From positions 1-55,680 of IMG/VR virus record IMGVR_UViG_3300029983_000358: a stretch of DNA of 55,680 nt; one strand, 5' to 3'. Of the stretch, positions 25,415-33,376 are shown in pieces; positions within the stretch are counted from its first letter, which is position 1; each line of letters begins with the position of its first letter. This DNA is from a virus. The position numbers were made by a program, and so were the translations under genes. The notes beneath the pieces are model-generated. The model was not told where the DNA came from, made no database searches, and saw only the letters and a list, made by a program, of their open reading frames with translations.

Positions 25415-25933
25415 CTATATGTTAAATTTATTTGCTCCACCAATCTCAGGATGATTTTCTTCTAACCACTTCTTATATCCAATTAAATCATTATAAGGTA
25501 AATTGTTCCTTGAACATGTTAATGTTCGTAATGTATTAGGTAATAAAGGCAACTCACTCAAATTGTTATCCTGACAATATAACTCCTTTAATCCATCAGG
25601 TAAAATAGGTAACTCACTTAATTTATTATCAGCACACGATAATATAAATAATGTATCAGGTAACTTTGGTAACTCAATTAATTCATTTTCATAACAATAT
25701 AATATCTCTAATCCATCAGGTAGATTTGGTAATCTCTCTAATCTGTTCCTTGTACAATCTAAATATCTTAATGTATCAGGTAACTTAGGTAATGTATGTA
25801 AATTGTTAAGAGAACAACGTAACTTCTCTAATGTATCAGGTAAATTAGTTAAATCATTAATATTTTCATCATTACAATCTAAATCTGTAACAATACTCTC
25901 AAATTTCTTATTAAATCTCTTTATATACTTCAT
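25415..25933 (-). CDS. Tagged leucine-rich-repeat protein, 6 repeats
   Basis: 172 residues: MKYIKRFNKKFESIVTDLDC carries two overlapping tag-like elements in tandem (KRFN then KKFES), as if one head had been inserted ahead of another. Six LRRs, cap NNLPYNDLIGYKKWLEENHP and NKFNI. Confidence 0.91.
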   Translation of the reverse strand: MKYIKRFNKKFESIVTDLDCNDENINDLTNLPDTLEKLRCSLNNLHTLPKLPDTLRYLDCTRNRLERLPNLPDGLEILYCYENELIELPKLPDTLFILSCADNKLSELPILPDGLKELYCQDNNLSELPLLPNTLRTLTCSRNNLPYNDLIGYKKWLEENHPEIGGANKFNI

Positions 25934-25935
25934 AG

Positions 25936-26385
25936 TTATATGTTAAATTTATTAGCTGCATACTTCTCTGGAAATTCTTTCCAATCATTATAACTATCCA
26001 AATCATAATATGGAAAATCATTTCCTCCACAATCTAAATTCTCTAATGATGCAGGCAAATCAGGTAATGAATTTAACTTATTATTAGAACAATCTAATAT
26101 CCTTAATCCTTCAGGTAACTTTGGTAAATATTTTAATTTGTTGTTGTAACAATATAATATCTCTAATGTATTAGGTAACTTCGGCAATGACATTAAATAA
26201 TTACTGTTGCAATATAATGTCTTCAAATTGATAGGCAACTCAGGTAATTCATTTAAATAATTATCATTGCAATATAATGTAACCAATCCATTAGGTAAAT
26301 CAGGTAATACAGTTAAATAAGATTTAGAATAATCTAATGGCATTATCAAAATTTTTATCTTCTCAAAACTCTTTATATACTTCAT
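25936..26385 (-). CDS. Tagged leucine-rich-repeat protein, 5 repeats
   Basis: 149 residues: MKYIKSFEK, five LRRs, cap GNDFPYYDLDSYNDWKEFPEKY and ANKFNI. The lead between tag and first repeat (IKILIMPLDYSKSYLT) is more hydrophobic than in its neighbours. Confidence 0.91.
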   Translation of the reverse strand: MKYIKSFEKIKILIMPLDYSKSYLTVLPDLPNGLVTLYCNDNYLNELPELPINLKTLYCNSNYLMSLPKLPNTLEILYCYNNKLKYLPKLPEGLRILDCSNNKLNSLPDLPASLENLDCGGNDFPYYDLDSYNDWKEFPEKYAANKFNI

Positions 26386-26387
26386 TG

Positions 26388-26828
26388 TTATATGTTAAAT
26401 TTTTTAGCCATTCCCTGAGGAGTTTTAGAATACCAAAATTTATATCCATCTAAATCCTCATAAGGTAAATTGTTACCACCACAATGTAATATACTTAAAT
26501 TTTCAGGCAACTCAGGCAAATCACTTAATTTATTGTTAGAACAATATAACATTTTCAATGTATTAGGCAACTTAGGTAATGACGTTAATTCATTATTAGT
26601 ACAATATAATTCTTTTAATTCAATAGGTAACTCAGGCAACTCTGTTAAATAATTAAAATTGCAAACTATATTCTCTAATGTATCAGGTAATATAGGTAAC
26701 TCAGTTAATTTATTACGATGACAACGCAATGTTATCAAATTATTAGGCAACTTAGGTAATTTTGTTAACTGTTGATCAGAACATTCAAAATCTGTAACTC
26801 TACTCTCAAACCTCTTTATATACTTCAT
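26388..26828 (-). CDS. Tagged leucine-rich-repeat protein, 5 repeats
   Basis: 146 residues: MKYIKRFES, five LRRs, cap NNLPYEDLDGYKFWYSK and TPQGMAKKFNI. Its end matches 13816-14565 at both protein and DNA level (shared ATTCCCTGAGGAGTTTTAGA). Confidence 0.91.
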   Translation of the reverse strand: MKYIKRFESRVTDFECSDQQLTKLPKLPNNLITLRCHRNKLTELPILPDTLENIVCNFNYLTELPELPIELKELYCTNNELTSLPKLPNTLKMLYCSNNKLSDLPELPENLSILHCGGNNLPYEDLDGYKFWYSKTPQGMAKKFNI

Positions 26829-26830
26829 TG

Positions 26831-27211
26831 TTATATGTTAAATTTATTAGCTGAATAAGACTCAGGAGATTCTTTCCATTCCTTATACTCTCTCAAGTTA
26901 TTATAAGGCAAATAATTACCATCACATTCTAAAAATTCTAATCCTATCGGTAAATTAGGTAACTCCCTTAACTTATTATCAGAACAATCTAAATATTGTA
27001 ATGTATCAGGTAACTCTGGTAATGAAGTTAAATAATTACCACTACAATATAATAAATCTAATGCATCTGGTAACTTAGGTAACTCTGTTAATTCATTATA
27101 ATTACAATTCAAATAAGTTAATGTATCAGGTAACACTGGTAATATTTTTAAATTACTACTAGATAAATCTAACTCTGTTACTGTACTATCAAATCTCTTT
27201 ATATACTTCAT
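26831..27211 (-). CDS. Tagged short leucine-rich-repeat protein, 4 repeats
   Basis: 126 residues: MKYIKRFDS (Asp at position 8), four LRRs, cap GNYLPYNNLREYKEWKESPESY and ANKFNI. Asp in place of Glu also occurs at 6586 and 12732. Confidence 0.91.
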   Translation of the reverse strand: MKYIKRFDSTVTELDLSSSNLKILPVLPDTLTYLNCNYNELTELPKLPDALDLLYCSGNYLTSLPELPDTLQYLDCSDNKLRELPNLPIGLEFLECDGNYLPYNNLREYKEWKESPESYSANKFNI

Positions 27212-27213
27212 TG

Positions 27214-27600
27214 TTATATGTTAAATTTTTTACCATTACTAACCTCAGGATGATTTACTTCTAACCATCTATTATATTCTCTTAAATTGTTATAAGGTAA
27301 TTTGTTACCACTGCAATTAAAATCTATTAATGAATTAGGTAATATAGGTAACTCTCTTAATCTGTTATCACTAATATCTAAATATAGTAAATTATAAGGT
27401 AAATTAGGTAAAGAATCTAAATTGTTAGATTGACAATATAATTCTTCTAATGTTATAGGTAACTCTGACAACTCTGTTAAATTATTATAAGAACAATTTA
27501 AATATTCTAAATTTTCAGGTAAATGCGGCAACTCAATTAAATGCTCATTAGAACAATCTAATGATATAATAGTATGCTCAAACTTTTTAATGTATCTCAT
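27214..27600 (-). CDS. Tagged short leucine-rich-repeat protein, 4 repeats
   Basis: Start at 27600 (MRYIKKFEH) rather than 27642, because the longer form adds an unrelated hydrophobic lead. 128 residues, four LRRs with one Ile replacing Cys (LDISDNRL), cap GNKLPYNNLREYNRWLEVN and KKFNI. The upstream spacer holds a copy of the CCTCACCGAAG repeat. Confidence 0.9.
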   Translation of the reverse strand: MRYIKKFEHTIISLDCSNEHLIELPHLPENLEYLNCSYNNLTELSELPITLEELYCQSNNLDSLPNLPYNLLYLDISDNRLRELPILPNSLIDFNCSGNKLPYNNLREYNRWLEVNHPEVSNGKKFNI

Positions 27601-27670
27601 AACATTATATATTATTTTATAAATGCCATAAATCTTAATCAATCATAATTTTAAACAAAAAATAACAAAT

Positions 27671-27710
27671 GTGACCACAAATGTTACTTTAACCCTCACC
27701 GAAGTTTTAA
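27671..27710 (-). repeat. Intergenic repeat element, copy 1
   Basis: GTGACCAC near 27671 followed at 27686-27710 by ACTTTAACCCTCACCGAAG and TTTTAA. On the coding (reverse) strand it lies right after the stop of 27712-28290 and about 85 bases upstream of 27214-27600. Three more copies are at 28347, 29530 and 29854. Probably a regulatory or 5'-leader element. Confidence 0.6.
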
Positions 27711-27711
27711 T

Positions 27712-28290
27712 CTATATGTTGTATTTTCTACTATTAATAACCTCAGGATGATTAATAGAAAGCCAATCATTATAACCATCCAAACCATCATAAGGTAAAT
27801 TATTATGATCACAAACTAAATATAGTAATGACTTAGGTAAATTTAATGGTAACTCACGTAAATCATTATAAGAACATTCTAATAACTCTAACGTATCAGG
27901 TAACTCTGGTAACTCACTTATGTTATTCTCAGAACAATTTAACTTGATTAATCCATTAGGTAATGTAGACAAACTTTTTAATTTGTTGTCAGAACAAAAT
28001 ATGTATTTTAATCCTTCAGTTAAGCCAGATAAATCTTCTAACCTGTTGCTGTTGCAATTTAAATAATCTAATGAAATAGGTAACTCAGGTAACTTAGTTA
28101 ATCTGTTGTTAAAAAAACTTAAATTTACTAATCCATCAGGTAAGCCAGATATTGTAGTCAATCTGTTGTTATAACAAAACAAATTTATTAATGTACTAGG
28201 TAACTCTGGTAATACCTCTAAACCCTTATCACTTAAATCTAACTCTGTTATTGGAATAATAAATTTCTCAAACTGCTTTACATGCTTCAT
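27712..28290 (-). CDS. Tagged leucine-rich-repeat protein, 7 repeats
   Basis: 192 residues: MKHVKQFEK, seven LRRs including ISGLPDGL and LSGLTEGL variants, a repeat with an extra residue (LPLNLPKSL), cap NNLPYDGLDGYNDWLSINHP and RKYNI. Unlike the tightly packed genes downstream, it stands alone between two repeat-element spacers, so it may have its own promoter. Confidence 0.91.
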   Translation of the reverse strand: MKHVKQFEKFIIPITELDLSDKGLEVLPELPSTLINLFCYNNRLTTISGLPDGLVNLSFFNNRLTKLPELPISLDYLNCNSNRLEDLSGLTEGLKYIFCSDNKLKSLSTLPNGLIKLNCSENNISELPELPDTLELLECSYNDLRELPLNLPKSLLYLVCDHNNLPYDGLDGYNDWLSINHPEVINSRKYNI

Positions 28291-28319
28291 AATCTATATG
28301 TATTTTTTTAATAACAAGT

Positions 28320-28371
28320 GTGACCACAAAAAATCAATAAAATGTTACTTTCTCCCTCACCGAAGTTTTAA
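28320..28371 (-). repeat. Intergenic repeat element, copy 2
   Basis: GTGACCAC near 28320, then ACTTTCTCCCTCACCGAAG with TTTTAA at 28347-28371. It lies between the stop of 28382-28891 and the start of 27712-28290, the same arrangement as copies 1 and 3. Confidence 0.6.
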
Positions 28372-28381
28372 AATATCTAAA

Positions 28382-28891
28382 CTATATACTAAATTTAGAA
28401 GCAGCATATACATCTGGATGATTCTCCTTTATCCATCTCCTGTAACCATGTATATTATTATAAGGTAATCCATTACCATCACAATATAAATATTCTAATG
28501 AAGAAGGTAAATGTAAAGGCAACTCAGTTAATTTATTGTTATTACACGTCAATTCAATTAATGACTCTGGTAATATAGGCAGTGAAGTTAAATTGTTATC
28601 ATCACATCCTAAATATTCTAATCCATTAGGTAAATTAGGTAACTCACTTAATCCATTACCATTACAACCTAAATCAACTAATGTATCAGGTAATTCAGGT
28701 AACGAACTTAAATTATTATGATCACAATATAAAACTGTTAAACCATTAGGTAACTCTGGTAACTCCTTTAATCTATTACCACTACACCTTAACTCCCTTA
28801 ATTCATTAGGTAAATCTGGTAATACTTCTAAATCAGCTAATGATACATTTATATCTGTAACCATACTCTCAAACTGCTTAATATGCTTCAT
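28382..28891 (-). CDS. Tagged leucine-rich-repeat protein, 6 repeats, KFSI variant
   Basis: 169 residues: MKHIKQFES, six LRRs with Gly-rich turns (GCNGNGL), a final repeat with an extra residue (LPLHLPSSL) as in 27712-28290, cap GNGLPYNNIHGYRRWIKEN and SKFSI. The Asn of the C-tag is replaced by Ser, the only such case. Confidence 0.91.
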   Translation of the reverse strand: MKHIKQFESMVTDINVSLADLEVLPDLPNELRELRCSGNRLKELPELPNGLTVLYCDHNNLSSLPELPDTLVDLGCNGNGLSELPNLPNGLEYLGCDDNNLTSLPILPESLIELTCNNNKLTELPLHLPSSLEYLYCDGNGLPYNNIHGYRRWIKENHPDVYAASKFSI

Positions 28892-28894
28892 AAA

Positions 28895-29401
28895 CTATAT
28901 GTTAAATTTTCTACTATTAAATACCTCAGGATGATGTATTGACATCCAATGATTATAACTAATCAAATCCTTATAAGGTAACCCATTACCACGGCAATTT
29001 AAAAGTCTTAATCCATCAGGTAATATAGGCAATGACTTTAATAAATTACCTGTACAATATAACTCCTTTAAACCCTCAGGTAAATTAGGTAACTCCATTA
29101 AATTGTTGTCAGAACAATATAACTCCCTTAATCCATCAGGCAACTTAGGTAACGATGTTAATTCATTTATACTGCAATATAAATATACTAATGATTCAGG
29201 TAACTCTGGTAATGATACTAATTTATTACTACCACAATATATTGTAATTAAACCATTAGGTAAAGTAGGTAATGATACCAATAAATTGCTGTTGCACTCC
29301 AATGTCTCTATAGTAGAAGGCAAATCAGGTAATAATTCTAAATCCTTGTGAGAATATACTAATTTCCTAACTATCTCTTCATTTACTTTTAAATGCTTCA
29401 T
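28895..29401 (-). CDS. Tagged leucine-rich-repeat protein, 6 repeats
   Basis: Start at 29401 (MKHLKVNEE); the longer form from 29449 adds a non-homologous lead. 168 residues: a weaker N-tag with Asn for the aromatic residue, six LRRs, cap GNGLPYKDLISYNHWMSIH and RKFNI. Three bases separate it from 28382-28891. Confidence 0.9.
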   Translation of the reverse strand: MKHLKVNEEIVRKLVYSHKDLELLPDLPSTIETLECNSNLLVSLPTLPNGLITIYCGSNKLVSLPELPESLVYLYCSINELTSLPKLPDGLRELYCSDNNLMELPNLPEGLKELYCTGNLLKSLPILPDGLRLLNCRGNGLPYKDLISYNHWMSIHHPEVFNSRKFNI

Positions 29402-29444
29402 AATATTATATATTAATCTAAAATACCCCAAAATAACAACCCAA

Positions 29445-29467
29445 CACAATTAGAGACGCATTCCAAT
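29445..29467 (-). repeat. Single diverged copy of the GCGTCTCTAATTG repeat
   Basis: Reverse-strand TGGAATGCGTCTCTAATTG, sharing 13 identical bases and similar flanks with the tandem pair at 38724-38803. Here too it lies a few dozen bases upstream of a start codon. Confidence 0.45.
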
Positions 29468-29501
29468 AAATTCACTTAATATCAATATGTTAAACGATAA
29501 C

Positions 29502-29554
29502 CGTGACCACAAAATAACCAAAAATATTCACTTTCTCCCTCACCGAAGTTTTAA
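29502..29554 (-). repeat. Intergenic repeat element, copy 3
   Basis: GTGACCAC near 29502, then ACTTTCTCCCTCACCGAAG with TTTTAA at 29530-29554, ahead of 28895-29401 and just after the stop of 29565-29843. Confidence 0.6.
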
Positions 29555-29564
29555 ATAATTAATG

Positions 29565-29843
29565 CTATATGTTAAATTTCATAGAATTAAGTATAACCTC
29601 TATTGATTCTAAATTATTAGAATAATGCTTTATGTCCTGTAAATTGCAATAATACCTCTCTATTCCAATATAAAAATATAAAAGATGATATAAACCATCA
29701 GAAATTGATGTTATCTTACCAAAGTTGTTTGATATGAAATTTATTTCATCATCTCCATTACCTATATATTCACCATAACATATAACATAATCTCCTACCT
29801 GCGGTATATTCTCAGTCATTTCAATTTCCATTTCAATTTCCAT
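29565..29843 (-). CDS. C-tagged GDYV-family protein, no N-tag
   Basis: 92 residues starting with a short in-frame repeat MEIEMEIEM, so any of three ATGs could be used. Then IPQVGDYVICYGEY, NNFGKITSI, YYCNLQDIKHYSNNLESIEVIL and MKFNI. Close to 30664-30930 (YLCNLQCILYWSNN), a copy across the divergent region. No aromatic-Glu head is present. Confidence 0.87.
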   Translation of the reverse strand: MEIEMEIEMTENIPQVGDYVICYGEYIGNGDDEINFISNNFGKITSISDGLYHLLYFYIGIERYYCNLQDIKHYSNNLESIEVILNSMKFNI

Positions 29844-29853
29844 TTAATTATTC

Positions 29854-29878
29854 ACTTTCTCCCTCACCGAAGTTTTAA
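29854..29878 (-). repeat. Intergenic repeat element, copy 4
   Basis: ACTTTCTCCCTCACCGAAG with TTTTAA, eleven bases upstream of the start of 29565-29843. No GTGACCAC is directly beside this copy. With no gene immediately upstream, it may mark the remnant of a lost cassette. Confidence 0.55.
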
Positions 29879-30344
29879 TATCAAAAAAATATTTAAAATG
29901 CTCTAAATATTCAAAATCTTCTAAATATCTACAAAAATGATTACAATCATTTGATAATCAACTAAATATGAATGCATTATATCATCATACAAATATACTA
30001 ATAAATATCGGTACTGACAAATTATAAAACAAGAAAAATAGTGCTAAATATAGTGCTAAATTTGTGTCCGTGACGTGCCAAATTGATGAAATACTTGGTA
30101 AAATTTCTTAAAATGACACTTTTTTAACTAAAAATTAATGGTGGTCACGTAATAATGTGAAAATAAAAACATTGACCACTGACGGTGGTCCAAAGAAAAA
30201 TAAATCTTCTAAGATAGTATGCATATATTTCAACGTAACCACCTAATACTCAGACCTTTACAAATTTCCATAAGTCTTTGATAATCAGTACTTTAAATTT
30301 TAACAAGATTTATGGATCATTATGATTTAGGAAATTTAGGAATC

Positions 30345-30385
30345 ATTAAGTTAAAATTATAAAAGGAAAGATAATGGAATTTAAC
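30345..30385. repeat. 41-base direct repeat, copy A
   Basis: ATTAAGTTAAAATTATAAAA then GGAAAGATAATGGAATTTAAC. Copy B begins 77 bases later. Confidence 0.6.
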
Positions 30386-30421
30386 GTTTGCTGAAATGTT
30401 AAAATCCTTTAAGTTAAAATT

Positions 30422-30462
30422 ATTAAGTTAAATATTATAAAGGTAAGATAATGGAGATTAAC
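30422..30462. repeat. 41-base direct repeat, copy B
   Basis: ATTAAGTTAAATATTATAAA then GGTAAGATAATGGAGATTAAC, differing from copy A at a few bases. A third partial AAGTTAAAATTATTAAG lies between them. Confidence 0.6.
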
Positions 30463-30644
30463 ATAAAGTATTGATGTTAATATATTTATAAATTTGTATT
30501 ATATACAATAAATAAGAATATAATTAAATATAATTAAACTTGTTAATATATAGATATTATTACACATTACTGTAATTAGAAAAATAAAAGAATGATAAAA
30601 GATAGTGGATTTTTACAAATGTAAATTTCTTAAAATAATATATC

Positions 30645-30663
30645 TTTTTTAATATATAGAAGT
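30645..30663 (+). promoter_or_regulatory. Late-promoter-like box upstream of 30664-30930
   Basis: TTTTTTAATATATAGAAGT directly before the ATG at 30664; a near match to the fibre-gene boxes but ahead of small tagged genes. Confidence 0.55.
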
Positions 30664-30930
30664 ATGATAACAATTTTTAAGACATTTGAAATGAATGAAT
30701 ATAAACCTGATGTAGGAGACTATGTCATTTGTTCTGGAGAATTTTCATCAAATAAAAATTTCATAACAACTCATATTGGTAAGATAAGACGTATTGATAG
30801 TTGGCAATATAAAATAGAATATAAATATAGTGAAAATGATTACTTATGTAATTTACAGTGCATCTTATATTGGTCCAACAATAAAGAAGAATTAGAATTA
30901 ATATTAAATACAAAAAAATTTAACATATGA
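30664..30930 (+). CDS. Tagged GDYV-family protein
   Basis: 88 residues: MITIFKTFEMN carries the KTFE element four residues later than usual. Then KPDVGDYVICSGE, THIGKIRRI, YLCNLQCILYWSNNKEELELIL and KKFNI. The stop overlaps the next ATG (ACATATGAAA). It resembles 29565-29843 across the divergent spacer. Confidence 0.89.
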   Translation: MITIFKTFEMNEYKPDVGDYVICSGEFSSNKNFITTHIGKIRRIDSWQYKIEYKYSENDYLCNLQCILYWSNNKEELELILNTKKFNI

Positions 30931-31217
30931 AATATATAAAGACATTTGAAATGAATGAGAATAAGCCAGAAGTAGGAGACTATGTCATTTGCACATATAT
31001 TGATGATTCTGATGATAGTAGAGATTATGTCAATAAATTTACTTCTTCTCATGTTGGAAAAATAATTGAGATATTAATAGATATTGACTATCCTTATAAA
31101 GTAGAATATTCAAATAATAATAATATTATGATATTTAGTGATAGTGAGATTTTATATTATAGTAAGGATAAAGAAGAATTAGAATCAATTCTGCAATCAA
31201 ACAAATTTAACATATAA
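30927..31217 (+). CDS. Tagged GDYV-family protein
   Basis: 96 residues: MKYIKTFEMNENKPEVGDYV shares KTFEMNE.KP.VGDYVIC with the preceding gene, so the two are a recent duplicate. Then SSHVGKIIEI, YPYKVEYSN, SEILYYSKDKEELESIL and SNKFNI. The C-tag is kept although the next gene lies 30 bases away. Confidence 0.9.
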   Translation: MKYIKTFEMNENKPEVGDYVICTYIDDSDDSRDYVNKFTSSHVGKIIEILIDIDYPYKVEYSNNNNIMIFSDSEILYYSKDKEELESILQSNKFNI

Positions 31218-31219
31218 AA

Positions 31220-31236
31220 TTTATATATAATAAAAA
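31220..31236 (+). promoter_or_regulatory. Late-promoter-like box upstream of 31247-31567
   Basis: TTTATATATAATAAAA about ten bases upstream of the ATG at 31247. Confidence 0.4.
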
Positions 31237-31246
31237 AAGAAATGAT

Positions 31247-31567
31247 ATGAATCATATAAAAAAATTAAATGAATTTACGAATTACTCTGATGATTTGGGT
31301 GAAACATTACCACGTGAGTTATTAAACACGGGTGAGGATAGTGATGATATTGGTGCTGAAGATAGTTCTGATATATTATCGTTATCACCTAAATTAAGAG
31401 CAGTGATTGGTCAAATAATGAATTTGAGTGCTCAGGGTGAATATGACGAAGTAGAAGATATATATTCAACATTAACTGATGAAGAAGTAGATAGAATAAC
31501 TGATCTATTAGAACGATTGACTGACATATTTTCCAATCAATTTAGGAATAAGGTAAGGCAGAATTAA
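31247..31567 (+). CDS. Acidic protein with a loose N-tag
   Basis: 106 residues: MNHIKKLNEF resembles the N-tag but without the aromatic residue at its place. The body is strongly acidic (TGEDSDDIGAEDSSD) and then helical (EVEDIYSTLTDEEVDRITDL), ending NKVRQN with no C-tag. Base composition is slightly less AT-rich than its neighbours. Not recognised; acidic, helical head-core proteins of phages can look like this, but that is only a thought. Confidence 0.85.
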   Translation: MNHIKKLNEFTNYSDDLGETLPRELLNTGEDSDDIGAEDSSDILSLSPKLRAVIGQIMNLSAQGEYDEVEDIYSTLTDEEVDRITDLLERLTDIFSNQFRNKVRQN

Positions 31568-31570
31568 ATA

Positions 31571-31601
31571 AAAAATGTGAACTGATTTAGTTCACATTTT
31601 T
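31571..31601. terminator. Bidirectional terminator
   Basis: AAAAATGTGAACT paired with AGTTCACATTTTT, five-base loop, between convergent genes 31247-31567 and 31605-32027; T runs on both strands. Confidence 0.85.
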
Positions 31602-31604
31602 TAT

Positions 31605-32027
31605 TTAAAATACCTTAATTGTGAAGTCATCTTCATCACAAGTATATTCTGTGAATTTCAGATTATAATCTAATGATTCTTGAGTAATTGAATATGAATT
31701 TATATTTTTATTGTTATGTAATATATCAGTAATAAGGTTTTTAAGTATAATATAGCTATCAGTATAATAATTATCTTTAAAGAACTTCCAGATTTCATCA
31801 TAGTCACAGAATAAAACTTTATCTTTTTTATTTTGTTCAAATAATAAAATTCCTTTTATATTAATTGGTAACTTAACAGTTTTATTATTTAATTTAGACA
31901 GTTTAAGTTTTCTAATAAATTGTTCATCATATATCCAGTATATGGAATCAGGATACGCAGCACGCTTAACTGGATAGCATGAGTTAAATTTATTTAATAA
32001 CCATTCACTTAGTTCTTCTTTATTCAT
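31605..32027 (-). CDS. SCY-family protein
   Basis: 140 residues: [62 protein letters not shown]. The tail (LKFTEYTCDEDDFTIKVF) lacks the TKL..Y.P repeat of its upstream neighbour. An AAATATTATACA sequence precedes the ATG. Function unknown. Confidence 0.88.
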   Translation of the reverse strand: MNKEELSEWLLNKFNSCYPVKRAAYPDSIYWIYDEQFIRKLKLSKLNNKTVKLPINIKGILLFEQNKKDKVLFCDYDEIWKFFKDNYYTDSYIILKNLITDILHNNKNINSYSITQESLDYNLKFTEYTCDEDDFTIKVF

Positions 32028-32035
32028 TGTATAAT

Positions 32036-32575
<540 letters not shown>

Positions 32576-32592
32576 CTACAAAGATAATACAT

Positions 32593-32973
32593 TTATTTGA
32601 TAATATTAGGTCTTAGTGGATAATAACTATGATATGGAGTATATAAGAACAATTTTTCATTATCTAACAATATTTCCAGTATAAGACATTTAACTTCATT
32701 GTAGTCAGTTGAGTAATTTGTTATAAAAAATGACCACACTTCATCATAATCACACCATAATTTTTTAGTGAATACATTTTGTTCAAATAAACATATGCCT
32801 TTGATTTGGTTTGTAATTATATAATCAGAATTACATATCTTACACATTTTAATCTTTCTTGCAATTTGTTCATCATAGTACCAATAAATGCAATTAGGAT
32901 AATCAGAATGAGTAATAGAATAGCACAAATTAAATTTGTTATTGAACCATTTTCGTAATTCTTCTTTATTCAT
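32593..32973 (-). CDS. SCY-family protein, operon head
   Basis: 126 residues: MNKEELRKWFNNKFNLCYSI (Leu for Ser before Cys), YPNCIYWYYDEQIARKIKMC, GICLFEQN, CDYDEVWSFFITNY, then ILLDNEKLFLYTPYHSY as a single C-terminal unit. Short compared with its neighbours because it has only one such unit. Confidence 0.88.
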   Translation of the reverse strand: MNKEELRKWFNNKFNLCYSITHSDYPNCIYWYYDEQIARKIKMCKICNSDYIITNQIKGICLFEQNVFTKKLWCDYDEVWSFFITNYSTDYNEVKCLILEILLDNEKLFLYTPYHSYYPLRPNIIK

Positions 32974-33072
32974 AATTTAATATAGTTTAGGTAGGATAAA
33001 GATATGTAAAAATTTTGAGTTACACAATTATTACTACATTTATTATTACATTATTTTTGAAATAAATGCTAC

Positions 33073-33106
33073 AAAAAAAAGAAGAACTAAATGTTCTTCT
33101 TTTTTT
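33073..33106 (-). terminator. Terminator after 33105-33359
   Basis: AAAAAAAAGAAGAAC paired with GTTCTTCTTTTTTT around TAAAT, overlapping the stop codon of the tagged gene. Confidence 0.8.
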
Positions 33107-33359
33107 ATATGTTAAATTTATTAGTTATTTTACTGATGTCATAACTTTCAATTTGATCTGGTGTCATTAGATATAATACTTTCTCTTCAAAATAAAGTGT
33201 AGGATATTCTTCTAATGAATATAAAAATTCTTTTCTATATTTAGAATATTCTGCTTCAGATACAACTCCTCTTCTACCTCCTGTTGATATAACACAATCT
33301 CCTACTTTAAATTTACTCATACTATTATCAATCTTTTCAAACTCCTTAATGTATTTCAT
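33105..33359 (-). CDS. Tagged SH3-like protein, paralogue of 35074-35343
   Basis: 84 residues: MKYIKEFEK, KFKVGDCVISTGGRRGVVSE, YLMTPDQIESYDISK and NKFNI. The VGD turn plus a short basic GGRRGVV loop suggests a KOW/SH3-like domain (inference). It pairs with 35074-35343 through KF(K)(V/K)GD and LMTP(D/E)QIE.Y, with the large inverted repeat lying between the two genes. Confidence 0.87.
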   Translation of the reverse strand: MKYIKEFEKIDNSMSKFKVGDCVISTGGRRGVVSEAEYSKYRKEFLYSLEEYPTLYFEEKVLYLMTPDQIESYDISKITNKFNI

Positions 33360-33376
33360 GCAGGTATATATTAAAT

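Larger units (their letters stand above)
29879..30663. other. Non-coding divergent region
   Basis: About 785 bases between a leftward array and rightward genes, with no convincing ORF. It holds a TAGTGCTAAA doublet (about 30048-30070), a GTGGTCAC site near 30140, an inverted pair GACCAC-TGACG-GTGGTC near 30174-30190, and a 41-base imperfect direct repeat at 30345 and 30422. Promoters for both directions are expected here; a replication or regulatory role is possible. Confidence 0.6.

Noticed and set aside
13188-29401. LRR and nonapeptide repeats as CRISPR arrays
   Set aside because: The 60-base and 27-base periods are coding and the stretches between conserved bases are too short and too similar to be spacers. 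Only 32036-32258 has repeat/unique-segment geometry.
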